Shown here piece by piece: positions 10,234-18,696 of a stretch of 64,000 nucleotides of DNA; position 1 is the first letter of the stretch; each line of letters starts with the position of its first letter. The DNA lies in the NCBI RefSeq assembly GCF_030929495.1, contig NZ_JAVFWN010000001.1, positions 124,001-188,000 on the forward strand, written 5' to 3'. Under the pieces are notes generated by a model, which was given only the letters and a program-made list of their open reading frames with translations, was not told where the DNA came from and did not search any database. Position numbers and translations under genes: made by a program. The DNA comes from Nocardioides sp. LHD-245 (lineage in GTDB: Bacteria; Actinomycetota; Actinomycetes; Propionibacteriales; Nocardioidaceae).

Positions 10234-10761
10234 ATGCGTGTTCACCTCGGCTGCGACCATGCCGGCCTGGAGCTCAAGTCCCACCTCACCGGCTGGCTGA
10301 CCGAGCACGGCTACGAGCCGGTCGACCACGGCCCCTTCGTCTACGACGCGCTCGACGACTACCCGGTCTTCTGCCTGCGCGCGGCCGAGGGGGTGCGTGC
10401 CGACCGCCGGGCGGGGCTCGACAGCCTCGGTGTCGTGATCGGCGGATCCGGCAACGGCGAGCAGATCGCGGCCAACAAGGTGCAGGGCGTTCGAGCCGCC
10501 CTCGCGTGGTCGGAGGACACCGCCGCGCTGGCCCGTGAGCACAACGACGCCTGGGTCGTCGCGGTGGGCGGCCGGATGCACACCCTCGACGAGATGACGC
10601 GGTTGGTGGAGGTCTTCTTGACCACCCCGTTCCCCGGCGACGAGCGCCACGTCCGGCGCATCGGCCAGCTGTCGTCGTACGAGACCAGCGGCGAGCTGCC
10701 GCCCCTGCCCGCCTCGGCCCAGGGGCGAGGCGGCCCGGGCGCCGCCGGGCCTGATGCCTGA
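10234..10761 (+). CDS. rpiB: Ribose-5-phosphate isomerase B
   Basis: Interconverts ribose 5-phosphate and ribulose 5-phosphate in the pentose phosphate pathway. 175 residues of the RpiB/LacA fold, with substrate residues in GCDHAG (6-11). The phosphate/enediol loop reads GSGNGE at 71-76, the mycobacterial version in which a Glu (here Glu76) replaces the catalytic Cys of E. coli RpiB. The C-terminal 25 residues are a low-complexity Gly/Pro/Ala tail. The stop overlaps the nei start by 8 bp. Immediately upstream is the MITE-like element. GAGAAT ends 6 bases before the ATG, so leaderless initiation is possible. Confidence 0.93.
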   Translation: MRVHLGCDHAGLELKSHLTGWLTEHGYEPVDHGPFVYDALDDYPVFCLRAAEGVRADRRAGLDSLGVVIGGSGNGEQIAANKVQGVRAALAWSEDTAALAREHNDAWVVAVGGRMHTLDEMTRLVEVFLTTPFPGDERHVRRIGQLSSYETSGELPPLPASAQGRGGPGAAGPDA

Positions 10762-11620
10762 GGGACACACCCTCCATCGCCTCGCCGGCGAGCTGACCGC
10801 GGTCTTCGGGGGGAGCCGCGTGCACGTCGGCAGTCCCCAGGGCCGCTTCGCCGAGTCGGCGGCCCAGCTCGACGGCGGCCTGCTCGTCGACGCCGAAGCC
10901 TGGGGCAAGCAGCTGTTCGTCCGCTTCGAGGGCGAGCGGTTCGTGCACGTCCACCTCGGTCTCTACGGCACGTTCGCGGTCCACGACGACCTGGGGCCGG
11001 GTGACGACGTCCCGGTGCCGGTGGGACAGGTGCGGCTGCGCCTGGTCCGCCCGGCGACCCCGACCCGCCCCGCGGCGTACGGCGACCTGCGCGGCGCGAC
11101 CACGTGCGCACTGGAGACCGCCGCGCAGCGTGACGCGGTCGTCGCCCGCTCCGGGCCCGACCCGCTGCGGGCCGACGGCGACCCCGACCGGGCCTGGGCG
11201 CGGATCAGCAGGAGCACCGCCCCGATCGGGACCCTGCTCATGGACCAGACCGTCCTCGCCGGGGTCGGCAACGTCTACCGCGCGGAGGTGCTGTTCCGGC
11301 ACCGCATCCACCCGCTGCGCCCCGGTCGCACGCTTCGCAGCACACAGTGGCGTGCGATCTGGGACGATCTGGTCGTGCTGATGGGGGAGGGCGTGCGGAC
11401 CGGGCGGATCGACACCGTCCGGCCCGAGCACACCCCGGAGGCGATGGGGCGCGCGCCGCGCGTCGACGACCACGGCGGCGAGGTCTACGTCTATCGCCGC
11501 ACCGGCCAGGCCTGCCACGTCTGCGCGAGCCCGGTCCGCACCGAGATCCTCGGCGGTCGCAACCTGTTCTGGTGCGCGCGCTGCCAGCCGGCGTTCCGGT
11601 CCCGGGCCGGCCGCCCATGA
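10754..11620 (+). CDS. nei: Fpg/Nei-family DNA glycosylase (endonuclease VIII type)
   Basis: Base-excision repair enzyme of 288 residues that removes oxidised bases and nicks the site by beta/delta-elimination. After Met removal the nucleophile is Pro2, followed by Glu3 (MPEGHTLHRLAG). The H2TH region contains LLMDQTVLAGVGNVYR, and the C-terminal zinc finger has Cys254, Cys257, Cys274 and Cys277. Wording such as SPQGRFAES resembles mycobacterial Nei2 more than Nei1, although the position next to rpiB is that of Nei1 in Mycobacterium tuberculosis; this is from memory. It overlaps rpiB by 8 bp and the next gene by 4 bp, so it is translationally coupled in a three-gene unit. Confidence 0.9.
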   Translation: MPEGHTLHRLAGELTAVFGGSRVHVGSPQGRFAESAAQLDGGLLVDAEAWGKQLFVRFEGERFVHVHLGLYGTFAVHDDLGPGDDVPVPVGQVRLRLVRPATPTRPAAYGDLRGATTCALETAAQRDAVVARSGPDPLRADGDPDRAWARISRSTAPIGTLLMDQTVLAGVGNVYRAEVLFRHRIHPLRPGRTLRSTQWRAIWDDLVVLMGEGVRTGRIDTVRPEHTPEAMGRAPRVDDHGGEVYVYRRTGQACHVCASPVRTEILGGRNLFWCARCQPAFRSRAGRP

Positions 11621-12666
11621 TCGGCGGCAGGCGGCGGTGGGCCCTGTCCGACCTCGGCATCGCCTGCGCGCTCGGCGTGCTGGCGGTCGCGATGGTCGTG
11701 GCCATCGCGATGTTCCCCGAGGACGTGCCGGTCAACCTGGTGTTCGTGCCGTTGGTGCTCGGAGTCCTCTTCCTCAGCAACCGGATCCTGCCGTGGTTCG
11801 GGGGATTCATCGTGGTGGCGCTCACCTGCGCCGCCGTGCTCGAGCAGCAGATCACGGCGCGCATCGCCGTCGCGCTGAGCGTGATGTACCTGATCTCGTT
11901 CCTGGTGATCGCGTTGTCGTTGCGCCGTGGCGCGGTCGGCGTCGGCCCGCTGCGCGGCCAGTCGATGCTGGTCGACCTGCGCGACCGGATCCTCGCGCAG
12001 GGGGAGATCCCCGAGCTGCCGGCCTCCTGGCTGGTGCAGTCGGCGCTGTCCTCGGCGGGCGGCTCGCCGTTCGCGGGCGACTTCGTGGTCGCCACCGCCA
12101 CCGACCGTGGCCGACGGATCGAGCTCGTCGTCGTCGACGTCTCCGGCAAGGGCGAGGCCGCCGGCACCCGCGCGCTCCAGCTCTCCGGCGCGATGGGCGG
12201 CCTGCTCGCGGCGCTGCCGCCCGACCGCTTCCTGCCGGCCGCCAACGACTACCTCCTCCAGCGTTCCTGGGAGGAGGGCTTCGCGACCGCCGTCCACGTC
12301 TCGGTCGACCTGACGACGGGTGCCTTCGAGCTCCGCTCGGCCGGCCATCCACCCGCCCTCCAGCGCGAGGCGGGCTCGGGGCGCTGGAAGCCCCTGCGCC
12401 CCGAGGGCCCGGTCCTCGGCGTCGTCGAGAACGCCGAGTTCGCCTGTCACCGGGGGCGTCTGGCGCCGGGCGACAGCCTGCTGCTCTACACCGACGGCAT
12501 GGTCGAGGAGCCACGGCGCGACATCGACCTCGGCATCGACCACATGATGGGGGAGGCGGAGTCGCTGCTGCGGGGCTCCTGGGACGGCCTGGCCCGGCGC
12601 CTGGTCGGTGCGGTCGGCTCGCCCGACGACGACCGTGCCCTGCTGGTCGTCCACTGCCGGCCCTAG
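11617..12666 (+). CDS. Membrane-anchored SpoIIE/PP2C-type serine phosphatase
   Basis: 349 residues. The N-terminal ~105 residues carry about four hydrophobic helices. A cytoplasmic SpoIIE-like PPM phosphatase domain follows, with metal-binding motifs GDFVVA and VVVDVSGKGEAAG near the middle and LLLYTDGMVE near the end, all with their Asp residues. Such proteins usually dephosphorylate anti-sigma-factor antagonists in partner-switching pathways; no STAS or anti-sigma gene is visible here, so the target is unknown. ATG 11617 overlaps the nei stop by 4 bp (ATGA), and nothing else follows before the tRNAs. The membrane domain could sense a signal; that part is inference. Confidence 0.8.
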   Translation: MIGGRRRWALSDLGIACALGVLAVAMVVAIAMFPEDVPVNLVFVPLVLGVLFLSNRILPWFGGFIVVALTCAAVLEQQITARIAVALSVMYLISFLVIALSLRRGAVGVGPLRGQSMLVDLRDRILAQGEIPELPASWLVQSALSSAGGSPFAGDFVVATATDRGRRIELVVVDVSGKGEAAGTRALQLSGAMGGLLAALPPDRFLPAANDYLLQRSWEEGFATAVHVSVDLTTGAFELRSAGHPPALQREAGSGRWKPLRPEGPVLGVVENAEFACHRGRLAPGDSLLLYTDGMVEEPRRDIDLGIDHMMGEAESLLRGSWDGLARRLVGAVGSPDDDRALLVVHCRP

Positions 12667-12788
12667 CGTGACGCCCGGCCCTGGGCGGCGCCCGCGGTCC
12701 GGGTGGCGACCTCGGTTGGGGCGGGCACCCGCCCGTGTGGCACGATTGCGCGTGGTCATCGGCCGTGCTCGAGCGCGGCCGGCCGTCC

Positions 12789-12859
12789 GGGGATGTAGCT
12801 CAATGGTAGAGCCTCAGTCTTCCAAACTGATTACGCGGGTTCGATTCCCGTCATCCCCT
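12789..12859 (+). tRNA. tRNA-Gly (anticodon TCC)
   Basis: Cloverleaf: acceptor GGGGATG pairs with CATCCCC, anticodon loop CTTCCAA gives TCC, and the T arm is GCGGG-TTCGATT-CCCGT. CCA is not encoded. Spacing to the next tRNA is 39 bp, so the pair may be co-transcribed. Confidence 0.93.
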
Positions 12860-12898
12860 CGAAGTGCGGCCCGGCAGCTGGATCGGCGGGCCGTTCCG

Positions 12899-12971
12899 CG
12901 GGGCGTAGCGTAGTGGCTAGCGCGCCTGCTTTGGGAGCAGGAGACCGCAGGTTCGAGTCCTGTCGCCCCGA
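12899..12971 (+). tRNA. tRNA-Pro (anticodon TGG)
   Basis: Acceptor CGGGGCG pairs with CGCCCCG, the anticodon stem CCTGC/GCAGG encloses loop TTTGGGA, giving TGG, and the T loop reads TTCGAGT. Discriminator A; no encoded CCA. Confidence 0.93.
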
Positions 12972-13049
12972 CAGATCAACCCCGATCAACCCCGATCGAG
13001 GCGGGCACCCACAGCCCGCGCACCACCCACTGACAGTAGGAGAACACCT

Positions 13050-14426
13050 GTGAAGAGCGCCGTCGAGACCTTGAGCCCGACCCGGGCCAAGCTGACCGTC
13101 GAGGTGCCCTTCGAGGAGCTCAAGCCGAGCCTCGACGCGGCGTACCAGAAGATCGCGAAGCAGATCAACGTCCCCGGCTTCCGCCGCGGCAAGGTCCCGC
13201 CGCAGGTCATCGACCGTCAGGTGGGCCGCGGCGTGGTCCTCGACGAGGCCGTCAACGAGGTGCTCCCGAAGGCCTACGTCGAGGCGCTGCAGGACAACAA
13301 CCTCACCCCGCTCGCGCAGCCCGACATCGAGGTGACCCGGTTCGAGGACAACGACGCACTCGAGTTCACCGCCGAGGTCGACGTCAAGCCCGAGATCGAC
13401 CTCCCGGCGTACGACGGCCTCGAGGCCAGCGTCGAGGACCTCGCGGTCGGCGACGACGACGTCGCCGAGCAGGTCGACGCGCTCCGTGAGCGCTTCGGCA
13501 CCCTCATCGACGTCGAGCGCGCCGCCCAGGACGGCGACTTCGTCGTCATCGACCTGATCGCCACCAACGACGGCGAGGTCGTCGACGGTGCCGAGATCTC
13601 CGGCTTCTCCTACAAGGTCGGCAACGGCGGCATGATCGACGGACTCGACGAGGCCCTGACGGGCATGTCGGTCGACGAGGAGAAGACCTTCACCACCCAG
13701 CTCGTCTCCGGCGATCTGGTCGGCCAGGACGTCGAGGTGGCCGTCAAGGTCACCCAGGTCCAGGAGCAGGAGCTCCCCGAGCTCGACGACGAGTTCGCCC
13801 AGGAGGCGTCGGAGTTCGACACCCTCGACGAGCTGCGCGACGACGTCCGCGAGCGGCTCACCCGCGGCAAGCGGCTCGAGCAGGCCGCCGCCGCCCGCGA
13901 CGCGGTCCTCGAGGCACTGCTGGAGAAGGTCGAGATCCCGCTGCCCGAGTCGATGGTCACCGAGGAGCTGAACGCCCGGCGCGGCAACCTCGAGCAGCAG
14001 CTGGTCATGGCCGGCATGACGCTGGAGAAGTACCTCGAGGACGAGTCGCAGACCCAGGAGGAGTTCGAGGCCGACCTCGAGCGCCGGGTCCGCGACGCGG
14101 TCGCCGCGCAGTTCCTCCTCGACGAGATCGCCGACAAGGAGGAGATGGGCGTCGACCAGGCCGAGCTGACCCAGCACATGATGCGTCGCGCCCAGCAGTC
14201 CGGCCAGGACCCGCAGGAGTTCGTCAACCACATGTTCGAGCACAACCACGTGCCCGAGCTGGTCCAGGAGATCCGCCGCGGCAAGGCGCTCCAGCTCCTC
14301 GTCGAGGGGGCGACCGTCAAGGACGCCGCCGGCAACGTCCTGGAGCTGAAGAACCTGCAGGCCGACGGCACCATCGGCGAGCCCGCCGAGGAGACCGAGG
14401 AGACCGAAGCCCCCGCCGAGGCCTGA
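13050..14426 (+). CDS. tig: Trigger factor (ribosome-associated chaperone and peptidyl-prolyl isomerase)
   Basis: Binds ribosomal protein L23 at the exit tunnel and folds nascent chains. 458 residues: the N-terminal ribosome-binding domain includes the signature GFRRGKVPP near residue 45, followed by a PPIase (FKBP-like) domain from about 155 to 240 and a C-terminal helical cradle. The tail from about 435 is acidic and Glu/Ala-rich (EETEETEAPAEA), common in actinobacteria. GTG 13050 has an AGGAGA ribosome-binding site. It lies downstream of two tRNAs and upstream of the clpP1P2-clpX region, the order also seen in Mycobacterium. A strong hairpin terminator follows. Confidence 0.96.
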   Translation: MKSAVETLSPTRAKLTVEVPFEELKPSLDAAYQKIAKQINVPGFRRGKVPPQVIDRQVGRGVVLDEAVNEVLPKAYVEALQDNNLTPLAQPDIEVTRFEDNDALEFTAEVDVKPEIDLPAYDGLEASVEDLAVGDDDVAEQVDALRERFGTLIDVERAAQDGDFVVIDLIATNDGEVVDGAEISGFSYKVGNGGMIDGLDEALTGMSVDEEKTFTTQLVSGDLVGQDVEVAVKVTQVQEQELPELDDEFAQEASEFDTLDELRDDVRERLTRGKRLEQAAAARDAVLEALLEKVEIPLPESMVTEELNARRGNLEQQLVMAGMTLEKYLEDESQTQEEFEADLERRVRDAVAAQFLLDEIADKEEMGVDQAELTQHMMRRAQQSGQDPQEFVNHMFEHNHVPELVQEIRRGKALQLLVEGATVKDAAGNVLELKNLQADGTIGEPAEETEETEAPAEA

Positions 14427-14441
14427 TCGGCACCGTTCCAC

Positions 14442-14504
14442 CGTCGTACCCGGCCTTCGGGTCGTGCTCCCCGCGGAGTCGCGACCCGGATGCCGGGTAC
14501 GACG
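14442..14504 (+). terminator. Intrinsic-type terminator after tig
   Basis: A perfect 13-bp stem, CGTCGTACCCGGC at 14442-14454 with its complement at 14492-14504, encloses a smaller nested stem (CGGGTCG/CGACCCG) and is followed by CTTTTG. It separates tig from the convergent methyltransferase gene. Confidence 0.75.
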
Positions 14505-14515
14505 CTTTTGTGCGG

Positions 14516-15271
14516 TCAGCGTCGGGCGTCCACCAGGTGCCGGGTCGCGTGCGCGACGAACGGCGTGCCGGTGCGCATCCGCTCGTCGAGCGCCCGGAGC
14601 CGGTCCCGGTAGCGCTCGACGCTGAAGTCGGGCACCCACCACACGCATCTGCGCAGCAGCCACACCACCGCGCCGACGTCGTCCAGCTCGATCCGGCAGC
14701 GGGCCGTGCGCAGGTCGACGACGGTGAGGCCGGCCGCCTCCGCCGCGGCCCGCTCGACCTCGGGATCGCGGGCCCGCCGCTCGACGGGCAGCGGTCCGAG
14801 GAACCACTCGATCAGCTCGAACGCGGACGCCGGCCCGACATGCTGGGCGAGGTAGCGGCCGCCGGGGCGCAGCACCCGGGCGATCTCGCCCCACTGCGGC
14901 GCCACGGGGTGCCGCGCGGTCACCAGGTCGAAGGACGCGTCGGGGAAGGGCAGGGGCTGTCCGGAGGCGACCTCGACGACCTCCACGCCGCGAGGACCCA
15001 GCCGGCGCCGGGCGCGCTCGGCGTTCGGCGCCCAGCCCTCCGTCACCACCGTCCGGCCGGGGAGCACCGGAGCCTCGGCCACCACCTCCCCGCCGCCGGT
15101 GTCGAGGTCGAGGGCCGCGCCGTCCCCGACGCCCGCGAGCCGCTCGGCGAGCAGGCGCGCATAGCCCCAGGGCGGACGCTCCTCGCTGGCCCGGCCGTCC
15201 AGCCAGCCGAAGTCCCAGCCGTCCACGTCGGCCTGCTCCGCCTCGGCCACCAGCTCCTCGAACGCGCGCAC
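14516..15271 (-). CDS. SAM-dependent class I methyltransferase
   Basis: 251 residues with a class I methyltransferase core: motif I ALDLDTGGGE, then the post-I and acidic loop region, motif IV FDLVTARHPVAPQW and motif VI-like VLRPGGRYLAQHVG. The substrate is not readable. The start is uncertain: a TACACT -10 box at 15298-15303 ends only 2 bases before the ATG at 15295, which would leave that ATG off the mRNA; the GTG at 15271 has AGGA 7 bases upstream and is preferred. It is divergent from the lipase gene at 15336 and convergent with tig. Confidence 0.72.
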   Translation of the reverse strand: MRAFEELVAEAEQADVDGWDFGWLDGRASEERPPWGYARLLAERLAGVGDGAALDLDTGGGEVVAEAPVLPGRTVVTEGWAPNAERARRRLGPRGVEVVEVASGQPLPFPDASFDLVTARHPVAPQWGEIARVLRPGGRYLAQHVGPASAFELIEWFLGPLPVERRARDPEVERAAAEAAGLTVVDLRTARCRIELDDVGAVVWLLRRCVWWVPDFSVERYRDRLRALDERMRTGTPFVAHATRHLVDARR

Positions 15272-15323
15272 CGGTGCATCCTGACATCCCGGCATTGAGT
15301 GTACGACCGTGCACTGAATCCGC

Positions 15324-15329
15324 TAGCGT
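15324..15329 (+). promoter_or_regulatory. -10 box of a leaderless lipase promoter
   Basis: TAGCGT ends 6 bases before the ATG at 15336; no Shine-Dalgarno sequence is present. Confidence 0.5.
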
Positions 15330-15335
15330 GCCGCC

Positions 15336-16505
15336 ATGACCACTGCCCCGACCGTCGTCGACGCGCTCTCGCTGGCCACCGCGGTCGTCGACGACCTGGT
15401 CGTCGCGACCGCCCGCGACACCCACGGCGCGATCTCCCGCCGCGCCCACCGCGTCGTCCGCCGTGGGCTGGGCCCGGCCGGACTCCCGGCCGAGGTCCTG
15501 CACCGTGGCATCGCCGGCCTCGCGTACGGCGCCGTGGGGCTGTCGCTGCGAGGTGCGAGCGCCGGGCTGGCCCGCCTGGCCGAGACGGGGGCCGGACCGG
15601 CCCTGGAGGAGGGGCCGCGGGGGCGGTTCGTCAACGCGGCGGTCAACGGGCTGATCGGCGAGGAGCTGCGGCGGGACCGCCCGCGGCTCGCGATCGAGAT
15701 GGCGGTGCGCCACGACGGCCGGGACGTCGCGCTTACCCCGGAGGGGGTCGCCGCCGCCTTCCCGGAGCCCACCGGGCGGCTCGTGGTCTTCCTGCACGGC
15801 CTGTGCGAGAACGAGGCCTACTGGCGTCGCCACCGCGACCGCGTCGGCACGACGTACGGCGAGAGCCTGGCCGGCCACGGCTGGACCCCCGTCTACCTGC
15901 GGGCCAACACCGGCCTGGCACTGCGGGAGAACGGCGTGGTGCTGGCCTCCCTGATGCAGCGGCTCGTCGACGCGTGGCCGACCGAGGTCACCCGGATCGC
16001 GCTGGTCGGCCACTCACTCGGCGGGCTGGTGCTGCGCGCCTCCTCGGCAGTCGTGGCCGAGGGCGCCGGGCCGGCGCCCTGGACCGGCCTGGTCAGCGAC
16101 GTGGTCACCCTCGGCACCCCGCATCTCGGGTCGTGGTTCGCGCTCGGGGCCGACCACGCCAGCCGCACGCTCGCCCGTGCTCCCGAGGTCGCCGCCTTCG
16201 GACGGATCATCGACCGTCAGGCGCCCGGTGTCCACGACCTGATCGAGGGTCTCGCCCACGACGTGCCCCCGCTGCCGCATGCGCGCTACCGGCTGGTCTC
16301 GGCCACCCTCACCCGCTCGCCACGGCACCCGGTCGCCCGGGCCGTCGGCGACCTGCTCGTGACGCCGCGCTCGGCTGTCGGCCGTGACCGGCGCGGCACC
16401 GAGCTGTTCCCGGACGCCGAGGTGCTCCACCTCGGCCGCACCGACCACTTCGGCCTGCTCAACCACCCCGAGGTGCATGCCGCGCTCGACCGCTGGCTCG
16501 CCTGA
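15336..16505 (+). CDS. Alpha/beta-hydrolase, lipase/esterase-like (PGAP1-type fold)
   Basis: 389 residues without a clear signal peptide. The first ~120 residues are Ala-rich and helical; the hydrolase core starts near residue 145 with the oxyanion region VVFLHGLCENEAYW, the nucleophile elbow is GHSLGG near residue 225, followed by TLGTPHLGS, typical of lipases acting on hydrophobic esters, and the likely catalytic His is in TDHFGLLNHP near the C-terminus. Mycobacterium tuberculosis also has a lipase gene (lipP) beside tig, but that one is a beta-lactamase-type esterase, so this is not its ortholog. Substrate unknown. The gene stands alone and is convergent with the lipoprotein gene downstream. 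Confidence 0.78.
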   Translation: MTTAPTVVDALSLATAVVDDLVVATARDTHGAISRRAHRVVRRGLGPAGLPAEVLHRGIAGLAYGAVGLSLRGASAGLARLAETGAGPALEEGPRGRFVNAAVNGLIGEELRRDRPRLAIEMAVRHDGRDVALTPEGVAAAFPEPTGRLVVFLHGLCENEAYWRRHRDRVGTTYGESLAGHGWTPVYLRANTGLALRENGVVLASLMQRLVDAWPTEVTRIALVGHSLGGLVLRASSAVVAEGAGPAPWTGLVSDVVTLGTPHLGSWFALGADHASRTLARAPEVAAFGRIIDRQAPGVHDLIEGLAHDVPPLPHARYRLVSATLTRSPRHPVARAVGDLLVTPRSAVGRDRRGTELFPDAEVLHLGRTDHFGLLNHPEVHAALDRWLA

Positions 16506-16516
16506 CGACGCCGGGG

Positions 16517-17917
16517 TCAGCCCGGGAAGTCCGTGAACCCGACCAGGGTGGTCGCCCCCAGCGCCCACACCGTGCCGGGCGACACGTAGGGCCCTCCGAG
16601 GGGCAGGCCGTCCTTGCTGCCCGGGCGGCCGGCCTCGGACACGTCCTCCGACCAGGCGACATCGCCGGAGGCCCGCTCGATGGCGTGGACCACCCACGAG
16701 GACTCGAAGTCGGTCTCGACCTGGACGAAGGCGTCGGGCGTCTCGGTGGGCGCGACGTCGCTGGCGGGACCGGACCACAGTGTCTCGCCGGTCGCGGCGT
16801 CGAGATAGGACGTGGCCATCTTCCCCGCCGTCGTGTCGAAGCCGGTCACCGCGACCTGGGCGCGGTCGGCCGTCCAGCGCCAGCCGGATAGCTCGTCGCC
16901 GAGGTCGGGGCGCTCCCAGACCGCCTGGCCCGTGGCGACGTCGTACAGCGTCGAGCCGATCCCGATCCGTCCGTCGGGGGAGACCAGCCGATCGTCCTGG
17001 CTGTCCCAGGGCTGCCCGGCCTGCTGGAACAGGACCTGCCCGTCGCGGGAGACCTCGATCCGGTCGTTGCCGAACCCGCGGCGGACCGTCCACGGACGGT
17101 CGAGGAAGGCCCCCTTGCCGAGGTGGGTGCTGCCGAGGACCTCGCCGGTCGCCCGGTCGAGCTCGAACTGGGTGGCGTCGGCCTGTCCGGACGGGGTGTC
17201 CCGCCACGCGGCGACCGAGACGTCGTCGCCGCTGAGGTCGAGTGCCGGCGACCCGGCGCCGAGGCCGGCCAGCTCCCCGACGGCCGCCGGCCCGTCCGGC
17301 CACACGCTCCTCAGTGTCGTGGCGTCGAGGGCGGCGATCGCGAACGGCGGGGGATAGGCGCTCTCGTCGGCCCCCGGAGGCGTGACGACGACGTACAGGA
17401 CGCCGTCGTCGAGCACCGGGGCACTGCCCGCGGCCACGGTCACGTCGGCACCCGCGCCGGCACCGCCGGACGTCGGGTTCACCCGGACCAGCGCGGTGCC
17501 GCGGGTGCAGTAGAGGGCCGCGTGGTCGGGCGTCCAACAGGTGCCGAAGTCGGTGCCCCGCCATCGGACGGTCCCGTCGCCGGAGATGCCGACCAGGAGC
17601 GGTGCCGCGTCGCTCGCGCTCTCGTCAGCGACCGCCGCCACCAGCATGTCGCCCACGACCACCGCCGACGGACCGGCGACCTCGTCGTCGCCGACCGGGG
17701 TCAGCGGGACGTAGCGACCGTTGGGGACCACGTCGCCGGCCGGCAGCTCCCAGGTCCGCCCGGGGGCGTGGAGCACGGCGGCGGCGGCCGTGGGCTTCGC
17801 CGTGTCGCCGCCCGGTCGCTCGGGGTCGTCGCCGCTCGCGTCGCAGGCACCGAGCGCCAGGCCCGCCGCCAGGGTGAGGCCGGCCACCAGCCGGCCGGTG
17901 GGTGAACCCGCGGACAT
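16517..17917 (-). CDS. PQQ-like beta-propeller lipoprotein
   Basis: 466-residue exported protein. The signal peptide ends in the lipobox LALGAC (lipidated Cys about residue 25). The rest consists of repeated beta-blades: recurring phrases such as DGTVRWRG, ATGEVLGSTHL, ATGQAVWERP, ATGETLWSG and ASGDVAWSED mark a WD/PQQ-like propeller of about seven blades. The fold is usually a binding platform; no dehydrogenase active-site residues are seen and no enzyme function is claimed. ATG 17917 has a strong GGAGGTCCC ribosome-binding site. It is divergent from clpP1, 132 bp away. Confidence 0.78.
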   Translation of the reverse strand: MSAGSPTGRLVAGLTLAAGLALGACDASGDDPERPGGDTAKPTAAAAVLHAPGRTWELPAGDVVPNGRYVPLTPVGDDEVAGPSAVVVGDMLVAAVADESASDAAPLLVGISGDGTVRWRGTDFGTCWTPDHAALYCTRGTALVRVNPTSGGAGAGADVTVAAGSAPVLDDGVLYVVVTPPGADESAYPPPFAIAALDATTLRSVWPDGPAAVGELAGLGAGSPALDLSGDDVSVAAWRDTPSGQADATQFELDRATGEVLGSTHLGKGAFLDRPWTVRRGFGNDRIEVSRDGQVLFQQAGQPWDSQDDRLVSPDGRIGIGSTLYDVATGQAVWERPDLGDELSGWRWTADRAQVAVTGFDTTAGKMATSYLDAATGETLWSGPASDVAPTETPDAFVQVETDFESSWVVHAIERASGDVAWSEDVSEAGRPGSKDGLPLGGPYVSPGTVWALGATTLVGFTDFPG

Positions 17918-17985
17918 GGGACCTCCTGAGACGGTCGGGTGCTGCGCTCCCGGCAGGCTACCGGTGGGCGCCCGACGACAAATCT

Positions 17986-18001
17986 GCTGTCGGCGAACAG
18001 C
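17986..18001 (+). promoter_or_regulatory. Inverted repeat upstream of clpP1, possible ClgR site
   Basis: GCTGT-cggcga-ACAGC lies about 49 bp before clpP1. On the minus strand it reads GTTCGCCGACAGC, close to the published ClgR pattern GTTCGCY-N3-GCG. ClgR is known to activate clpP1P2 in actinobacteria; binding here is an inference. Confidence 0.35.
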
Positions 18002-18036
18002 GGCGCCGAACGCGTGGATCTGCCTCCCGGTCCGGC

Positions 18037-18042
18037 TAGTGT
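18037..18042 (+). promoter_or_regulatory. -10 box of a leaderless clpP1 promoter
   Basis: TAGTGT ends 7 bases before the GTG at 18050. Confidence 0.55.
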
Positions 18043-18049
18043 CACCCGC

Positions 18050-18694
18050 GTGACTCAGTTTTCCGCTGGCCCCGCGCGTGGGCCCGAGATGAACGGTGGA
18101 GCCGGTCTCAACCTGCTCGACGACAACATCTACAGCCGGCTGCTCCGCGAGCGGATCGTGTTCCTCGGCTCCGAGGTCCGCGACCAGAACGCCAACGCGA
18201 TCTGCGCCCAGCTGCTGCTGCTCTCGGCGGAGGACCCCGAGGCGGACATCTTCCTCCACATCAACTCGCCGGGTGGGTCCGTCGACGCCGGGATGGCGAT
18301 CTACGACACCATGAACTACATCACCAACGACGTCGTGACCGTCGGCATGGGCCTGGCCGCCTCGATGGGCCAGTTCCTGCTCTGCGCGGGCACGAAGGGC
18401 AAGCGCTACGCCCTGCCGCACGCGCGGATCATGATGCACCAGCCCTCCTCGGGCATGGGCGGCTCCGCCTCCGACATCAAGATCCAGGCCCAGCAGTCGC
18501 TGCACATCAAGAAGGTCCTCCTGGACCTGATCGCCGAGCACACCGGCCAGACGGTCGAGCAGGTCACCGAGGACGCCGACCGCGACCGCTGGTTCACCGC
18601 GCACGAGGCACTGGAGTACGGCCTCGTCGACAAGGTCGTCAAGAGTGCCAAGGAAGCCGTCGACGAGGGTCGTCCGGCCCACAAGAAGGACTGA
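18050..18694 (+). CDS. clpP1: ATP-dependent Clp protease proteolytic subunit 1
   Basis: Serine peptidase subunit of the Clp barrel, 214 residues from GTG 18050. The catalytic Ser105 lies in AASMGQF, His130 in MMHQP, and the Asp is in EDADRDRWF (175-179). The handle helix and TGKR..ALPHAR block are typical. The ASMG elbow and first position mark it as ClpP1; actinobacterial ClpP1 and ClpP2 form a mixed 14-mer, each ring homogeneous. The start was chosen from the TAGTGT box 7 bases upstream; an internal ATG at 18089 is an alternative giving a shorter N-terminus. The gap to clpP2 is only 2 bp, so the two genes are one operon. Confidence 0.95.
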   Translation: MTQFSAGPARGPEMNGGAGLNLLDDNIYSRLLRERIVFLGSEVRDQNANAICAQLLLLSAEDPEADIFLHINSPGGSVDAGMAIYDTMNYITNDVVTVGMGLAASMGQFLLCAGTKGKRYALPHARIMMHQPSSGMGGSASDIKIQAQQSLHIKKVLLDLIAEHTGQTVEQVTEDADRDRWFTAHEALEYGLVDKVVKSAKEAVDEGRPAHKKD

Positions 18695-18696
18695 GC

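Noticed and set aside
12972..13049. Repeated GATCAACCCC before tig as a possible regulatory repeat
   Set aside because: Only two copies with no symmetry; too short to support.
12831..16013. Long antisense frame over tig and the lipase
   Set aside because: Translation is low-complexity, crosses tRNA-Pro and several genes, and lacks a domain.
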